Assembly (NCBI GenBank): GCA_001830285.1
Contig: MHYY01000011.1
Span: forward strand, 1 to 63,862
Source of the DNA: Planctomycetes bacterium RIFCSPLOWO2_12_38_17
Lineage (GTDB): Bacteria > Planctomycetota > Brocadiia > Brocadiales > Brocadiaceae
Direction: 5' to 3'
Length of the DNA stretch: 63,862 nt
The notes under the pieces were generated by a model. That model made no database searches, was not told where the DNA came from, and was given only the letters and a program-made list of their open reading frames with translations. Within the stretch, counting starts at the first letter, position 1, and every line of letters begins with the position of its first letter. Positions 37,859 through 47,851 of the stretch are shown here, in pieces. Both the position numbers and the translations under genes were made by a program.

Positions 37859-38596
37859 ATGATAAAATTGGGTGTTAATATAGACCATGTTGCTACATTA
37901 CGTCAAGCCAGAAGAACCTTTGAGCCCGATCCTGTGATGGCAGCTTCACTGGCAATATTGGGAGGTGCTGATATTATCACCGTTCATTTGAGAGAAGACA
38001 GGAGACATATACAAGACCGTGACCTGAAATTGCTTCGCCAAATAGTTTTTACAAAACTTAATCTTGAGATGTCTATTTCTAGAGAAATAGTAGATATTGC
38101 AATAGAAACCGGGACTGAGCGGGTTACTATTGTACCTGAGAAAAGGCAGGAAATTACTACTGAAGGCGGACTTGATGTAGTGTCACAAAATAGGGAAATT
38201 ACTAACGTTGTCAAAAGGCTTAAAGAGACAGGCATAATTGTCAGTCTCTTTATTGACCCTGACGGAGCCCAGATATCTGCCTCGAAAGATGTAGGTGCTG
38301 AGTTTATTGAATTGCATACTGGCAACTATGCAAACGCAAGGGATGATAAGTTAAGAAATAAAATGATTGAAAATCTCAGAACAGGCGTTGAGATTGCTAA
38401 AAAATTAGGTCTGAAAGTCAACGCTGGACATGGGCTAACTTATCAAAACGTTGGAATGATTGTGGAATCCCTGGATATTGAGGAATTACATATTGGGCAT
38501 AGTATTATATCTAGGTCAGTTTTTGTTGGAATTCAGAGGGCTGTTTCTGAGATGAAAGAATTAATTTTTAAACACACATACAATCACTATAAATAG
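37859..38596 (+). CDS. pdxJ: Pyridoxine 5'-phosphate synthase PdxJ
   Basis: A 245-residue TIM-barrel enzyme closing the pyridoxine ring. [16 protein letters not shown] at the start, [37 protein letters not shown] and [10 protein letters not shown] are conserved. Full length; 26 bases after cdaR. Confidence 0.97.
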   Translation: MIKLGVNIDHVATLRQARRTFEPDPVMAASLAILGGADIITVHLREDRRHIQDRDLKLLRQIVFTKLNLEMSISREIVDIAIETGTERVTIVPEKRQEITTEGGLDVVSQNREITNVVKRLKETGIIVSLFIDPDGAQISASKDVGAEFIELHTGNYANARDDKLRNKMIENLRTGVEIAKKLGLKVNAGHGLTYQNVGMIVESLDIEELHIGHSIISRSVFVGIQRAVSEMKELIFKHTYNHYK

Positions 38597-38687
38597 TATT
38601 TAAAATACGATGTTGTTGATAATATTATTTAATACAAGATTGCAAAACAGCCAAACAATATTTATTTAGTATAGAAGGGGAATAATT

Positions 38688-39557
38688 ATGTTTGAAGGTT
38701 CTCTAGTAGCAATGATAACTCCATTTAAAAATGGAGAAGTTGACTATAAAAAGCTAAAGGAACTCGTTGAGTTTCAGATTAAAAATGGAATTAACGGGAT
38801 CGTTCCTTGCGGCACGACTGGCGAATCTGCGACACTTTCGTTTGAAGAACATGAAAAGGTGGTTGGCGAAGTTGTCAATATGGTAGCAGGGAGAATACTT
38901 GTACTTGCCGGAACAGGTTCAAATAACACCGCGGAGGCATTACGGCTGACAAAACATGCAAAAAAAGTAGGAGCAGACGGCGCCTTACTTATCACTCCAT
39001 ACTATAATAAACCTACACCGGAAGGTCTTTATCGTCACTATAAATTAATTGCGGAAGATGTTGACATACCAATAATAATTTACAACGTTCCTTCCAGAAC
39101 AGGGATTTCTATTTTACCTGAGACAGTTGCAAGTCTTTCAGAAATTAAAAATATCGTTGGAGTAAAGGAAGCCAGCGGAAATATTGACCAAACAACTCAG
39201 ATACTGCAACTGTGTAACATCACAATTCTATCTGGTGACGATTCTCTTACATTGCCTATTATGTCTGTTGGTGGTAAAGGGGTAATATCAGTTGTCGCTA
39301 ATCTTGTTCCTTCGGCTGTATCGGAGTTAACGAGATATTGTCTGGAAGGTAAGTATGATGCGGCAAGAAAGTTGCATCTTAAGCTTTTCCCACTATGTAA
39401 GGGAATGTTTATTGAAACCAATCCTATTCCTGTAAAGACAGCCATGAGATTGCTCGGGAGGCTAAATGGAGAAATGCGTCTCCCGCTGTGTGAGATGACA
39501 AAAGAACATGAGAAACAATTAACAAAAGTTTTGAAAAATTATGGATTGATGTCATAA
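38688..39557 (+). CDS. dapA: 4-hydroxy-tetrahydrodipicolinate synthase DapA
   Basis: A 289-residue aldolase condensing pyruvate with aspartate semialdehyde in lysine/diaminopimelate synthesis. CGTTGESATLS, IIYNVPSRTG with the catalytic Tyr, and VGVKEASGN with the Schiff-base Lys are present. RBS GAAGGGG precedes ATG 38688. A 91-base gap from pdxJ could hold a promoter, none clear. Confidence 0.96.
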   Translation: MFEGSLVAMITPFKNGEVDYKKLKELVEFQIKNGINGIVPCGTTGESATLSFEEHEKVVGEVVNMVAGRILVLAGTGSNNTAEALRLTKHAKKVGADGALLITPYYNKPTPEGLYRHYKLIAEDVDIPIIIYNVPSRTGISILPETVASLSEIKNIVGVKEASGNIDQTTQILQLCNITILSGDDSLTLPIMSVGGKGVISVVANLVPSAVSELTRYCLEGKYDAARKLHLKLFPLCKGMFIETNPIPVKTAMRLLGRLNGEMRLPLCEMTKEHEKQLTKVLKNYGLMS

Positions 39558-39708
39558 CATAATACTAGGGACTTCAATGTGGTGAAGACATAAAGCTTCG
39601 TATCTGTTTGATGACTTGTATAGAAATAGTTACTACCAAGAAATGATACTGCTTAAGGTTCTTATTTGTTATTGAGGGTGTCTACTAAATAAAGAATAAA
39701 GAGGTTTT

Positions 39709-40299
39709 TTGAATGAAATTATAGAGGAGTATATTTTGATTGATAAGAAAAAAATTATAGAATCCATCAGACTATTCCTGGAAGGGATAGGCGACAATCC
39801 AGACCGTGAAGGTTTGTTAGAGACGCCCGAAAGGGTTGCAGATATGTGTGAAGAGATTTTTGCAGGTATCGGGCAGGATTCATCTTTAGAAATAAAAGTG
39901 TTGAAATCTGAAAAGTATGATGAGATTGTTCTTCTAAAGGATATACCATTCTACTCAATGTGTGAGCATCATTTACTTCCATTTAGTGGTGTTGCGCATG
40001 TTGCTTACGTTCCACAAGGGAACAGGGTAACTGGAATCAGCAAACTTGCGAGGGTTGTTGAAATTGAGGCAAAGCGCTTGCAGGTACAGGAAAGACTTAC
40101 TACAGACATAGCAGATGCAATTATGAAGGCATTGAAACCCAAAGGCGTGCTTGCTATTATTGAGGCGGAGCATCTCTGTATGACAATGAGAGGTATTAAA
40201 AAACCGGGTACAAAGGTACAGACCTCTGTAGTGCGCGGTATCTTTCGTGATAATCCTGCTACCCGCGCAGAAGCTATGGCATTGATCAAAGGACATTAA
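39709..40299 (+). CDS. folE: GTP cyclohydrolase I FolE
   Basis: A 196-residue enzyme giving dihydroneopterin triphosphate, precursor of folate and of QueD product. [11 protein letters not shown] supplies zinc and catalytic residues, [10 protein letters not shown] and [13 protein letters not shown] follow, and [11 protein letters not shown] gives the last zinc Cys. No in-frame ATG exists near the front, so TTG 39709 just after AGAGG is taken; a TTG at 39736 is possible. Confidence 0.95.
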   Translation: MNEIIEEYILIDKKKIIESIRLFLEGIGDNPDREGLLETPERVADMCEEIFAGIGQDSSLEIKVLKSEKYDEIVLLKDIPFYSMCEHHLLPFSGVAHVAYVPQGNRVTGISKLARVVEIEAKRLQVQERLTTDIADAIMKALKPKGVLAIIEAEHLCMTMRGIKKPGTKVQTSVVRGIFRDNPATRAEAMALIKGH

Positions 40300-40300
40300 A

Positions 40301-41914
40301 TTGGACAGGATGATTACAAGAAATAAAAAATTCAAAAAATACTGCATATATATATCTGTTGCCATATACATTGTTTTATTCAATGTAAAAGTTTCATCTG
40401 GTATTGGAAGTGAAAATAAGGACCAGATTACACCTAAGGCAACCAAACAAAATATTGAGATGTCATCTAATTTAAGGTATATGAGCTTGAGTCTTAAGGA
40501 TAGCATTATCTATGCGTTGCAGAATAATTTTGACATTGAGATTTCTAAACTCGATTCCAGGATAGAAGATTATAATATTACTGTAGAGAAGGCTAGGTTT
40601 GATCCAGTAGTAAAATTAACAGGTAGTATTGAAAATGATGAAGAACCAATTAATAGCCAGCTTGTTGGTGGTCTTGAGACAACATCTATAAGTCCATTTG
40701 TTGAGGAGGGTAAAACTGCCGATACTGTAATACAATCAATGATTCCTACCGGTGCGACGCTATCTCTTGAATATAATATATTCAGTGACTTTGTTGATCC
40801 AAATCCATTTAGATTATTAAATCCTGCTTACCAGAATTACATTGAAGCCAGGATTACTCAACCACTATTAAAAGGGGGCGGGTGGTTCTATAACAGAAGT
40901 CCAATCTATATTGCAAGAAACAATAAAATAATCTCTCTGAGTAAATTCAAAGCTACGACTATAGAAATTACTGACTCTGTGCAGGAGGCGTACTGGAATC
41001 TGGTAAGAGCAATCGAAGACTTAAAGGTGGCAAATAAATCATTGGAACGTGCAGAAGATTTGCTAAAAAAGAATAAAATACAGGTCGAAGCAGGTACGCT
41101 CGCTCCAATTGAAATTATTGATGCAGAGGCTGGCGTGGCTTCAAGGGTTGAGGCAGTAATATCAGCAGAAAATACTATTAAAGATAAAGAAGATGAGCTT
41201 AAGAGGATTATGAATTTCACTGATGGAGAAATTATTTCAGAGGCAATCATAACTCCGACAGACAAGCCAATATTTGAGCCTAAGAAATTTGAATTAAAGG
41301 ATTCTATCAAATTAGCTATGGAAAATCGCCCAGAATTACAGCAACTTCACCTTAAGACAGAAAATGCAGGTATGCAAACAAAAAGGCGGAAAAACGAACT
41401 GCTTCCGGCTCTCGATTTTACAACAGGTATACGGTATGCAGGACTTGGAGATGAGGTGTCAAGCGCAAATGACTCTGTATTTTCAGAAGATTTTCAGGGG
41501 GAGTTTTTTACTCTGTCCCTTGCGATACCGGTAGGAAATAGGTCGGCAAGAAGTCAGTATAATAAGTCAAAGACTGAAGAACGTCAGGCGAATATAAACG
41601 TTAAAAAGAAGGAATTGGATATAGTGGTAGAAGTACGCGTGTCGGTCAGGCAAGTAACTACAAATATTGAAAGGGTAAAAGCTACAAAAAAGGCAAGAGA
41701 ACTTGCGCAAAAAAGGTTAGATGTAGAAGAAAAAAAATATAGTGTGGGACGCTCAACAAGCCTTGAAGTTCTACGTGCGCAGGAAGACCTTGCAACTGCA
41801 GAAGGCAACGAAGCAAAAGCTATTATTGACTATGAAATATCTTTAGGAAATCTGGAAAAGGCAAAAGGAACAATTCTCGATGCTTACGATATTAAACTCA
41901 AAGAAGAAGTATAA
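40301..41914 (+). CDS. TolC-family outer-membrane efflux protein
   Basis: A 537-residue protein with a signal sequence (IYISVAIYIVLFNVKVSSG) and two long coiled-coil halves typical of OEP/TolC channels (DSVQEAYWNLVRAIEDLKVANKSLERA; RQVTTNIERVKATKKARELA). ARITQPLLKGGGW is the usual strand before the first helix. It would form the outer-membrane duct of an exporter, but no inner-membrane pump is adjacent. Start TTG 40301 has AAAGGA upstream; ATG 40310 is the alternative. Confidence 0.88.
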   Translation: MDRMITRNKKFKKYCIYISVAIYIVLFNVKVSSGIGSENKDQITPKATKQNIEMSSNLRYMSLSLKDSIIYALQNNFDIEISKLDSRIEDYNITVEKARFDPVVKLTGSIENDEEPINSQLVGGLETTSISPFVEEGKTADTVIQSMIPTGATLSLEYNIFSDFVDPNPFRLLNPAYQNYIEARITQPLLKGGGWFYNRSPIYIARNNKIISLSKFKATTIEITDSVQEAYWNLVRAIEDLKVANKSLERAEDLLKKNKIQVEAGTLAPIEIIDAEAGVASRVEAVISAENTIKDKEDELKRIMNFTDGEIISEAIITPTDKPIFEPKKFELKDSIKLAMENRPELQQLHLKTENAGMQTKRRKNELLPALDFTTGIRYAGLGDEVSSANDSVFSEDFQGEFFTLSLAIPVGNRSARSQYNKSKTEERQANINVKKKELDIVVEVRVSVRQVTTNIERVKATKKARELAQKRLDVEEKKYSVGRSTSLEVLRAQEDLATAEGNEAKAIIDYEISLGNLEKAKGTILDAYDIKLKEEV

Positions 41915-42040
41915 TAAGTATTTTAGAGATTGTGGTTTAAAGGAAAAAGCAAAGGCAGAAGTAACCCAGTAATAAGGTATCTAATTTAATTAATTTGGAT
42001 GAATATGCTTTATTAGAGATATAAAACGGAATTTCCCAAT

Positions 42041-42553
42041 ATGGATAAAAAAAAGTTGTTTGAAGTTTATGATGAAATATATGCAACAAAATTTGGTTTC
42101 ATACCTTGTATAGAAGAGTGCGATGGGCGCTGCGAAAAAAAGCCTTTATCAGTGTTACTGCCATTTGAGGATGAATATATATTTAAGCGGAGTGGTAAAC
42201 AAATCTGTAATGAAATACTTGAGTTGTCGGGCGGATCGCTTAAGATTATAGGTGGTATGTGCGATTATACTGATGGAATAAAATGCTTTATCCATGAGTA
42301 TCGTCCTATTTCATGCCGTTTGTATCCATTTTACATGAACTTAACGGTGGATGGTGAGTTAGAACTTTTGGGAGATGAAACATGTCCACTTACTGAATCG
42401 CTGATTAAAGATTCGACCTATTTGCCCAATATGATGCTGGCTCTAAATAAACTTACATTATTAATTGATAAGAATTACTGGAAGACGCTAGAAGAGATAC
42501 CTGAGCACCTATGGGATAATACTTGCAAAGATAGACATGTGTGCAAATTATAA
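42041..42553 (+). CDS. YkgJ-family cysteine-cluster protein
   Basis: A 170-residue protein with the zinc/Fe-chelate cysteine pattern of the YkgJ family: ECDGRCEKKPLSVLLPF, GGMCDYTDGIKCFIHEYRPISCRLYPF and later a CPLT. Function in the family is poorly known; metal binding is likely. It is convergent with the amidohydrolase gene 7 bases away. Confidence 0.75.
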   Translation: MDKKKLFEVYDEIYATKFGFIPCIEECDGRCEKKPLSVLLPFEDEYIFKRSGKQICNEILELSGGSLKIIGGMCDYTDGIKCFIHEYRPISCRLYPFYMNLTVDGELELLGDETCPLTESLIKDSTYLPNMMLALNKLTLLIDKNYWKTLEEIPEHLWDNTCKDRHVCKL

Positions 42554-42560
42554 AGTGGTA

Positions 42561-43799
42561 TTAATGGCACGTCATATTATAGCAAATAACACCATTAATC
42601 ATTGTAAAAATGTTTTCGGAAGAAGTATCGAATAATCGTTTATAAATATCAACAGTTTTATTGCCTTGTAATTTTATTCCACAAATATCTGCTTTAAAAC
42701 CTTTACTGATTTGCCCGACCTGCTTCTCCATACCAAGTGCCTTCGCTCCATTGATTGTTGCCATGGAAATTATGGTTCTTGGCAGAATTGAATAGTGATG
42801 GAACAAATATTTCATTTCATCAAGAATACTTAGAGAATCGTTACTTGCAAGACTATCAGTGCCTAATCCTACATTTAAATTCGCGTCAAGGAGTTTTAGT
42901 AACGGATGTTGTTTGTGGCCAAAAAAGTGATGGCTTCTTGGACAAAATACAACACTTGCTCCAGATAATTTAATCAACGGAATTTCTTCATCAGTTATAT
43001 AATTACAGTGTATAAGAAGCGGATGGTTATTTAAAAAACCGGTGTCATTAAGGTATTTTATTGGTGTAATTTCAGGGGGTTGCCAGTTGTCAGGCAGGGC
43101 GCGTAACTGTCTTAATAATGCGGGAAAATCTCCTGTACCCTTTGTCAGGAATTCAATTTCATCCTGTGTTTCTGCAATGTGAGTACAGACAGGTATATTC
43201 ATTTCTTTTGCAGTTTGCGCTACGGCTTTATATAATTCTTTTGAAACGGAGTATGGTGCATGAGGTGAAATTCCTTTGAGAAGCAGAGCATCTGTTTCAA
43301 TATTTGATAGTTCTGATAAATTTTTATTAATTACTTCATTTGCATGTTCAGGATTTAAGTCTATAACCTCTTTATAAATAATCTTGCGTAACGGACTTTT
43401 TTTTAGTACGTAGAATGAATGCCCCGTATTAGTAATATCAGCAACGGTTGTAGTGCCAGATTCTATGCTGAGTGATATACCCTTTTCAATAGAAGATATA
43501 TAATCCTCATTTTTCCATCTTATTCTTGCACACACAATCTGATAAACCCAGTGTGTAAATCTATTTGTTGGTTTGATAAGGTTATGAAGGTTCGTCAGGT
43601 CAAGATGCGTGTGCAGGTTTATTAAGCCGGGAAGGATAATAGCATTACCTAAATCAATAATCTTTTCAACTTTGCAGATTGATTTGATTTCATTAAAAGT
43701 GCCAACATGTGTTATTGTTGAATCATTAACAACTACAGCACCGCTTTCAATGCAGTTTTTTGAATCTGGAATGAGGTATTTTGCCCTTATTATAACCAT
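42561..43799 (-). CDS. Amidohydrolase, MTA/SAH deaminase-like
   Basis: A 412-residue metal-dependent hydrolase. HTHLDLTN gives two metal histidines, CTHIAET and LIHCNY further ligands, and GLGTDSLASNDSLSILDE the catalytic Asp. It resembles 5-methylthioadenosine/S-adenosylhomocysteine deaminases and chlorohydrolase relatives. The upstream gene on the same strand is an MTA phosphorylase relative, which supports a methylthioadenosine role. Substrate not proven. Confidence 0.82.
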   Translation of the reverse strand: MVIIRAKYLIPDSKNCIESGAVVVNDSTITHVGTFNEIKSICKVEKIIDLGNAIILPGLINLHTHLDLTNLHNLIKPTNRFTHWVYQIVCARIRWKNEDYISSIEKGISLSIESGTTTVADITNTGHSFYVLKKSPLRKIIYKEVIDLNPEHANEVINKNLSELSNIETDALLLKGISPHAPYSVSKELYKAVAQTAKEMNIPVCTHIAETQDEIEFLTKGTGDFPALLRQLRALPDNWQPPEITPIKYLNDTGFLNNHPLLIHCNYITDEEIPLIKLSGASVVFCPRSHHFFGHKQHPLLKLLDANLNVGLGTDSLASNDSLSILDEMKYLFHHYSILPRTIISMATINGAKALGMEKQVGQISKGFKADICGIKLQGNKTVDIYKRLFDTSSENIFTMINGVICYNMTCH

Positions 43800-43914
43800 T
43801 TAATTTGTTCTATGGTTATTTTATTACGAAATTCAAATTATTACTTCACCAATGATTTTATAAAGTAATTAGGTGGTAAACAGTCTGTTTTATATAATCA
43901 GTAATTTATTATAT

Positions 43915-44793
43915 TTACGTTACCCACTCATGCCAGTCTGTTCCAATATCCCCGCGTATTTTATATCTTTCCATCGAAGATTGACACTGACAAATTAATT
44001 CTTGCTGTTTTATATTTTTAGCAATTTCGGTTATTATAATTGGGAATTTGGATACTGCTTTTTCTACTGTCTTGCGGTCTGTATCATTAGAAAGTCCCTC
44101 AAATAATTCTCCTGCTTTAAATGGTCTGTTAAGAATACCTTCGGCATAATTTGTAACATAACAAATAGCCGCATAACACATTTCCAGTTCCTTAGCTAAG
44201 AATACCTCAGGTACAAGGGTCATCCCAACCAAGGCGCCTCCATAAGATTTGTATTTTCTGATTTCAGCGGCTGTTTCCAGACGGGGTCCTTGCGTGCATA
44301 CATATGTTCCACTTTCAGAAAAATTTATAAGTAGGTTATTTAATGAATATCTTATACAATTTCTTAAAGTAGGGCAGAAGACAGGAAATTGTCGAATAAA
44401 TCCGATACCCTTGTTCTTGTAAAATGTAGATTCTCTACCGTGTGTTTCATCAACGATATCATCTGCCAGTACAAATTCTCCAATTTTATATGACTGATTG
44501 ATTGTGCCAGGACCTGACCATGAAACAATTTGTTTGACTCCGAGCTCTTTTAGCGCATATATATTGGCACGATAGTTAACAAAAGGGGCGGTAATATTGT
44601 ATCCTTTTTCTCCGTGTCGCGAGAGAAAAAGCATATCGTATTGTGGGTTTTGAATTAGGTATACAGGCTGTGAGTTCCCAAAGGGTGTTTGTAATGCTCC
44701 TATTCTTTAGCCATTTATATTACCATTTTGTAATAGATCGTAAGCCCGGCTCCCACCAATTACAGCAAAAGTAACATTAATATTGTATTTCAT
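43915..44793 (-). pseudogene. mtnP: MTA/purine nucleoside phosphorylase gene interrupted by a stop codon
   Basis: Read from ATG 44793 the frame gives FAVIGGSRAYDLL, the phosphate-binding start of MTA phosphorylases. A TAA at codon 29 (44707-44709) follows, then the frame continues without shift through RIGALQTPFG, LSRHGEKGYNITAPFVNYRAN, CTQGPRLETAAEI and GMTLVPEVFLAKE to 43915. Total length without the stop is about 291 residues, normal for MtnP. A downstream start (44634) would lose the phosphate loop. It is either a fresh pseudogene or a sequencing error. Confidence 0.75.
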
Positions 44794-45478
44794 CCAGAGT
44801 ATAATTTAACTTATAAATAACTGTATTTTCGGATTTGAATGTTCCATTGTTGTTAATTAGAGGTAAATTTAAGAATAAGGAAAAAGTATAGATATCTCAG
44901 AGTAAATTGTGTTTGGCAAATTAGAAGAGACGTCCCTACGCTTTGAATAAAGATACCACCAATTTATCGGTTAAAGCAAGAGATTTCTAAGTAATTTATA
45001 GTGGTAAGCTCTTACAAAAAGTGAACACTTTATATTTTACTGGGCATATATATAAATTGCTGAAATCGCTTTGTAAAATACGGTAAATATCATAAAATTG
45101 GTGGCTGGAATGGTACTTTACCCTATTATATTTGTGTCTCAATATAATATAGTGATACCCAAATTTACTTGCTTTAACTAATAAACAACTAGATAAAATG
45201 GCTGATTAACACCAAAGAATATTATCTATTACTATAAAAATTTATGTGATTAATCTATTATTGTGGATTGTATTTACATATCTATTTTTTAAATCGCTAC
45301 TTAAGTGAATAGGCTAATAAATCTTTTATAAACAAGATTTGCACGGTATGCCAATTGCTGGTTTTGCAACTGTAGATATTCCTATATATAGAAGTCTTAA
45401 ATGAGTTGAACGTCGTCTGAATATGTAATTTGAGGTTATGTTTCAAATCGGGATATAACGAAATTAAGAAGAATATAT
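44794..45478. other. Long AT-rich non-coding region
   Basis: About 685 bases between the mtnP start and the PAS gene. It is strongly AT-rich, with no convincing ORF, tRNA or terminator. Near 45340-45375 a stretch with TTGCACGG and the inverted pair TTGC/GCAA loosely recalls a sigma-54 site, but the conserved GG is not intact. Decayed or regulatory DNA are both possible. Confidence 0.4.
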
Positions 45479-45865
45479 ATGATTCCCAGTAATATACAAA
45501 GAGCAAAGGCACAAAAGTTAAAACTTGAAGACATTTTTAATGCCATAAATGACCCTATAGTCGTTTTTGATAGGAAATTTAATGTTATAAAAATAAATAA
45601 AGCTGCAAAGAAATTCTTTATAGAAAATCCTACTGGTAAAAAATGTTTTTATACAAAACATAAATTTGCGCTTGCATGTAAAAATTGCCCAACATGGCAG
45701 ACATTGAAAACTGGCAGAGTAATGACAAGCGAGATTTTAAGCCCAAAAACACGACTTCCTCTTCTTCTGAAAACATATCCGATTTATAACAGACTCAGGA
45801 ATGTAAAGGGCGCAGTGTTAATTGGAAGAGAAAGTAGCGACATACCTATAAAATGGAAAATATAA
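45479..45865 (+). CDS. Orphan PAS-domain protein with cysteine cluster
   Basis: A 128-residue single-domain protein. IFNAINDPIVVFDRKFNVIKINKAAKKFF is a PAS N-cap and core, then GKKCFYTKHKF and ACKNCPTWQTLKTG give three cysteines in the spacing seen in PAS domains of anaerobe and redox sensors. No kinase, cyclase or DNA-binding domain is attached. A stand-alone redox or ligand sensor is inferred. Weak RBS; flanked by non-coding DNA. Confidence 0.65.
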   Translation: MIPSNIQRAKAQKLKLEDIFNAINDPIVVFDRKFNVIKINKAAKKFFIENPTGKKCFYTKHKFALACKNCPTWQTLKTGRVMTSEILSPKTRLPLLLKTYPIYNRLRNVKGAVLIGRESSDIPIKWKI

Positions 45866-45872
45866 AAGAACG

Positions 45873-45901
45873 TTGACAATTCAATGCTTATTACTTAGCA
45901 T
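45873..45901 (+). promoter_or_regulatory. Putative sigma-70 promoter for the lipoprotein gene
   Basis: TTGACA (45873-45878), 17-base spacer, TAGCAT (45896-45901), about 47 bases before ATG 45948. Confidence 0.5.
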
Positions 45902-45947
45902 TTTGTTATTAGTAAAAGCTATTGTATTTGTTAAGTAAGGGCATTAA

Positions 45948-46631
45948 ATGCAACCCAAAAAACTCATTTTCCTAAAAATTTGTCTATTGTTATTTGTTAT
46001 CGCTTTTAACGGCTGTATAGATGGAACGAGACCACCAGTAAGAATTACCTCTGAGCTTGATAAGAGATTATACCAGGTAACACAACTGCCTCTAAACGTT
46101 GGTATTTATATTGATCCTTCTTTACGAAATCATGTCCAGGAAGAGTGGTTAAGACACTATATCTACGGTGTTAATCGCTTTATTTTCCCGATTGGGAAAC
46201 CACTTTCTTCAAATATTGAGGAAATGTCGCGTTGCTTGTTTAAGAAAGCCACCACACTGAATAATTTGCAAGATAAAGAACTTATAGGTAATGAGGGCTT
46301 AGATGGCATTCTGACTATAGGTCTAAAGGAATCTGTTATTGTACTTACTATCGAAGAGGCTGTCTGGAGGGCTATTGGACAACACAAACTCTCAATTATC
46401 GCCACATTTCTTGATTCAAAACAAAATAAGATATGGGAATCAGTGGTTTCAGTTGAAGGGAAAGGTTTTGATTTTGTAACATCAAAGGTTGAACATGAAT
46501 GGTGGGTTATATCCGGACCAAACTTTGCGCATGCTGTTAATGATGCAATTCAAAAGGTTACGTATGAACTAGCGCAAAAACTTATTGCTTCGAAAGAAAT
46601 TTCAGAATATTTTTATAGACAAAAGTCTTGA
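45948..46631 (+). CDS. Uncharacterised lipoprotein
   Basis: A 227-residue protein with a signal peptide and lipobox FNGC (Cys at residue 23). I do not recognise the mature domain (about 40-215). It contains LNVGIYIDPSLRN, an Asn/Leu-rich middle and ISGPNFAHAVNDAIQKVTYELA near the end, which recalls periplasmic lipoproteins with an alpha/beta fold. It converges on the PpiC foldase gene 15 bases away. No function is claimed. Confidence 0.65.
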   Translation: MQPKKLIFLKICLLLFVIAFNGCIDGTRPPVRITSELDKRLYQVTQLPLNVGIYIDPSLRNHVQEEWLRHYIYGVNRFIFPIGKPLSSNIEEMSRCLFKKATTLNNLQDKELIGNEGLDGILTIGLKESVIVLTIEEAVWRAIGQHKLSIIATFLDSKQNKIWESVVSVEGKGFDFVTSKVEHEWWVISGPNFAHAVNDAIQKVTYELAQKLIASKEISEYFYRQKS

Positions 46632-46646
46632 TGTTTACCTTCAAAA

Positions 46647-47573
46647 TTATTCATTAATTGTTATGTTAGCCTCCTTTTTAAGGCGGTCAAGTAATTTGAT
46701 TATCTCCACATCCAGTGCTTCCGTATATACTTTATTCTTAACATCTTCAAATTTAATATCCAGACCTTCTTTTTTATCTGTAACCTTTATTATGTGATAC
46801 CCATATTCAGTCTGCACTGGTTCGCTTATCTGACCTACCTTCAAAGAAAATGCTGTATCAAGAAAGGTCTTTGCAAAATTACCTTTTTTCTGAATAAATC
46901 CAAGATCACCGCCATATTGTGCCGATGGACAATTAGAATATTTTGCTACAGCTTCGTCGAAGGATAAACCTCTATTAATCTCTTTCTTGATATCACTTAT
47001 TTGCTCTAATGCTTTTGAAAATTCTTCCTTCGTTTTCATGCCTCTTGTATTTATAAGGATATGACTTATCCGTACAGATTCACCGTTAAACAAGCCTTTA
47101 TTTTCCTCAAAAACCCTTTCCAGCGCTTTATTATCGAGTTTATCTTTAAAATATTTATTAAGGGCAATAGAGTGTTTTACACTCGATTTTAATTCATTTA
47201 TATTGGACCCTATCAAGGCAAGAACATTTTCAAGTGATTGCGTGGTGTTTAGCTGGTTGCCTGCAAAATCCTTTGTCATCCGGTTTAATTCATCTTCAAT
47301 CTCCCTTTGAGTAACAATCAAACCCTGTTTATCAACGAATTCTTCAAGTAATATATCGGTAACCAGATGGTCAATAATTTCTTGTTTAATTGAACTAAGT
47401 GTTAAAGCGTCGGCATTTTTAAAGTTTGCAAGTCTGCGCAGAACATCTTCCTGTGGTATTGTTTTGCCATTAACGGTTGCTATTATTTTTCTCTGTGCGC
47501 TCTCATCTGAAAGTGCGAATGGCTGTATTAACGCCGAAAATAATATAATAATTGGAATCAATAAAGTTCTCAT
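46647..47573 (-). CDS. PpiC-type periplasmic peptidyl-prolyl isomerase
   Basis: A 308-residue exported foldase. A signal peptide (LIPIIILFSALIQPFALS) is followed by a SurA-like N-terminal chaperone region (about 25-165). One parvulin domain (about 170-285) has RISHILINTRG, SNCPSAQYGGDLGFI and EPVQTEYGYHIIKV. It would assist folding of exported or outer-membrane proteins. A second member lies at 57480. Confidence 0.88.
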   Translation of the reverse strand: MRTLLIPIIILFSALIQPFALSDESAQRKIIATVNGKTIPQEDVLRRLANFKNADALTLSSIKQEIIDHLVTDILLEEFVDKQGLIVTQREIEDELNRMTKDFAGNQLNTTQSLENVLALIGSNINELKSSVKHSIALNKYFKDKLDNKALERVFEENKGLFNGESVRISHILINTRGMKTKEEFSKALEQISDIKKEINRGLSFDEAVAKYSNCPSAQYGGDLGFIQKKGNFAKTFLDTAFSLKVGQISEPVQTEYGYHIIKVTDKKEGLDIKFEDVKNKVYTEALDVEIIKLLDRLKKEANITINE

Positions 47574-47851
47574 CTTCTAACCTGTAAGATTATTAATTGA
47601 ATATTAGGAATATCAGAAAATCCCAAAATAATATTGTTAAGCATCTAACTCGATGTTAAGGAATTTTAATCTTGTGGAGGCGCACCACAGTGCGTCCGTA
47701 CATTAATAAATCTACAATCTCTGTATAACCATAATGACTATACAAAACCGTATAAAAAATGTCAAATTTATAGCAGACAAAACAGCTTTTGGATTTTTTA
47801 TTTTGGCTCTCACTTAACCATTACATATATGTTAAAACTGATTTTAAGTGT
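47574..47851. other. Intergenic region with a short hairpin repeat
   Basis: 278 AT-rich bases. A GC-rich hairpin at 47679-47696 (GGCGCAC, CACA, GTGCGTC) stands out and resembles short palindromic repeats found in many genomes. No gene seen. Confidence 0.45.

Noticed and set aside
43915-44634. A shorter intact MtnP starting at ATG 44634
   Set aside because: It would lack the phosphate-binding GGS region, which is present in frame upstream of a single stop codon. An interrupted gene is the better reading.
45330-45380. Possible sigma-54 promoter before the PAS gene
   Set aside because: TTGCACGG lacks the conserved GG of the -24 element and the -12 spacing is off.
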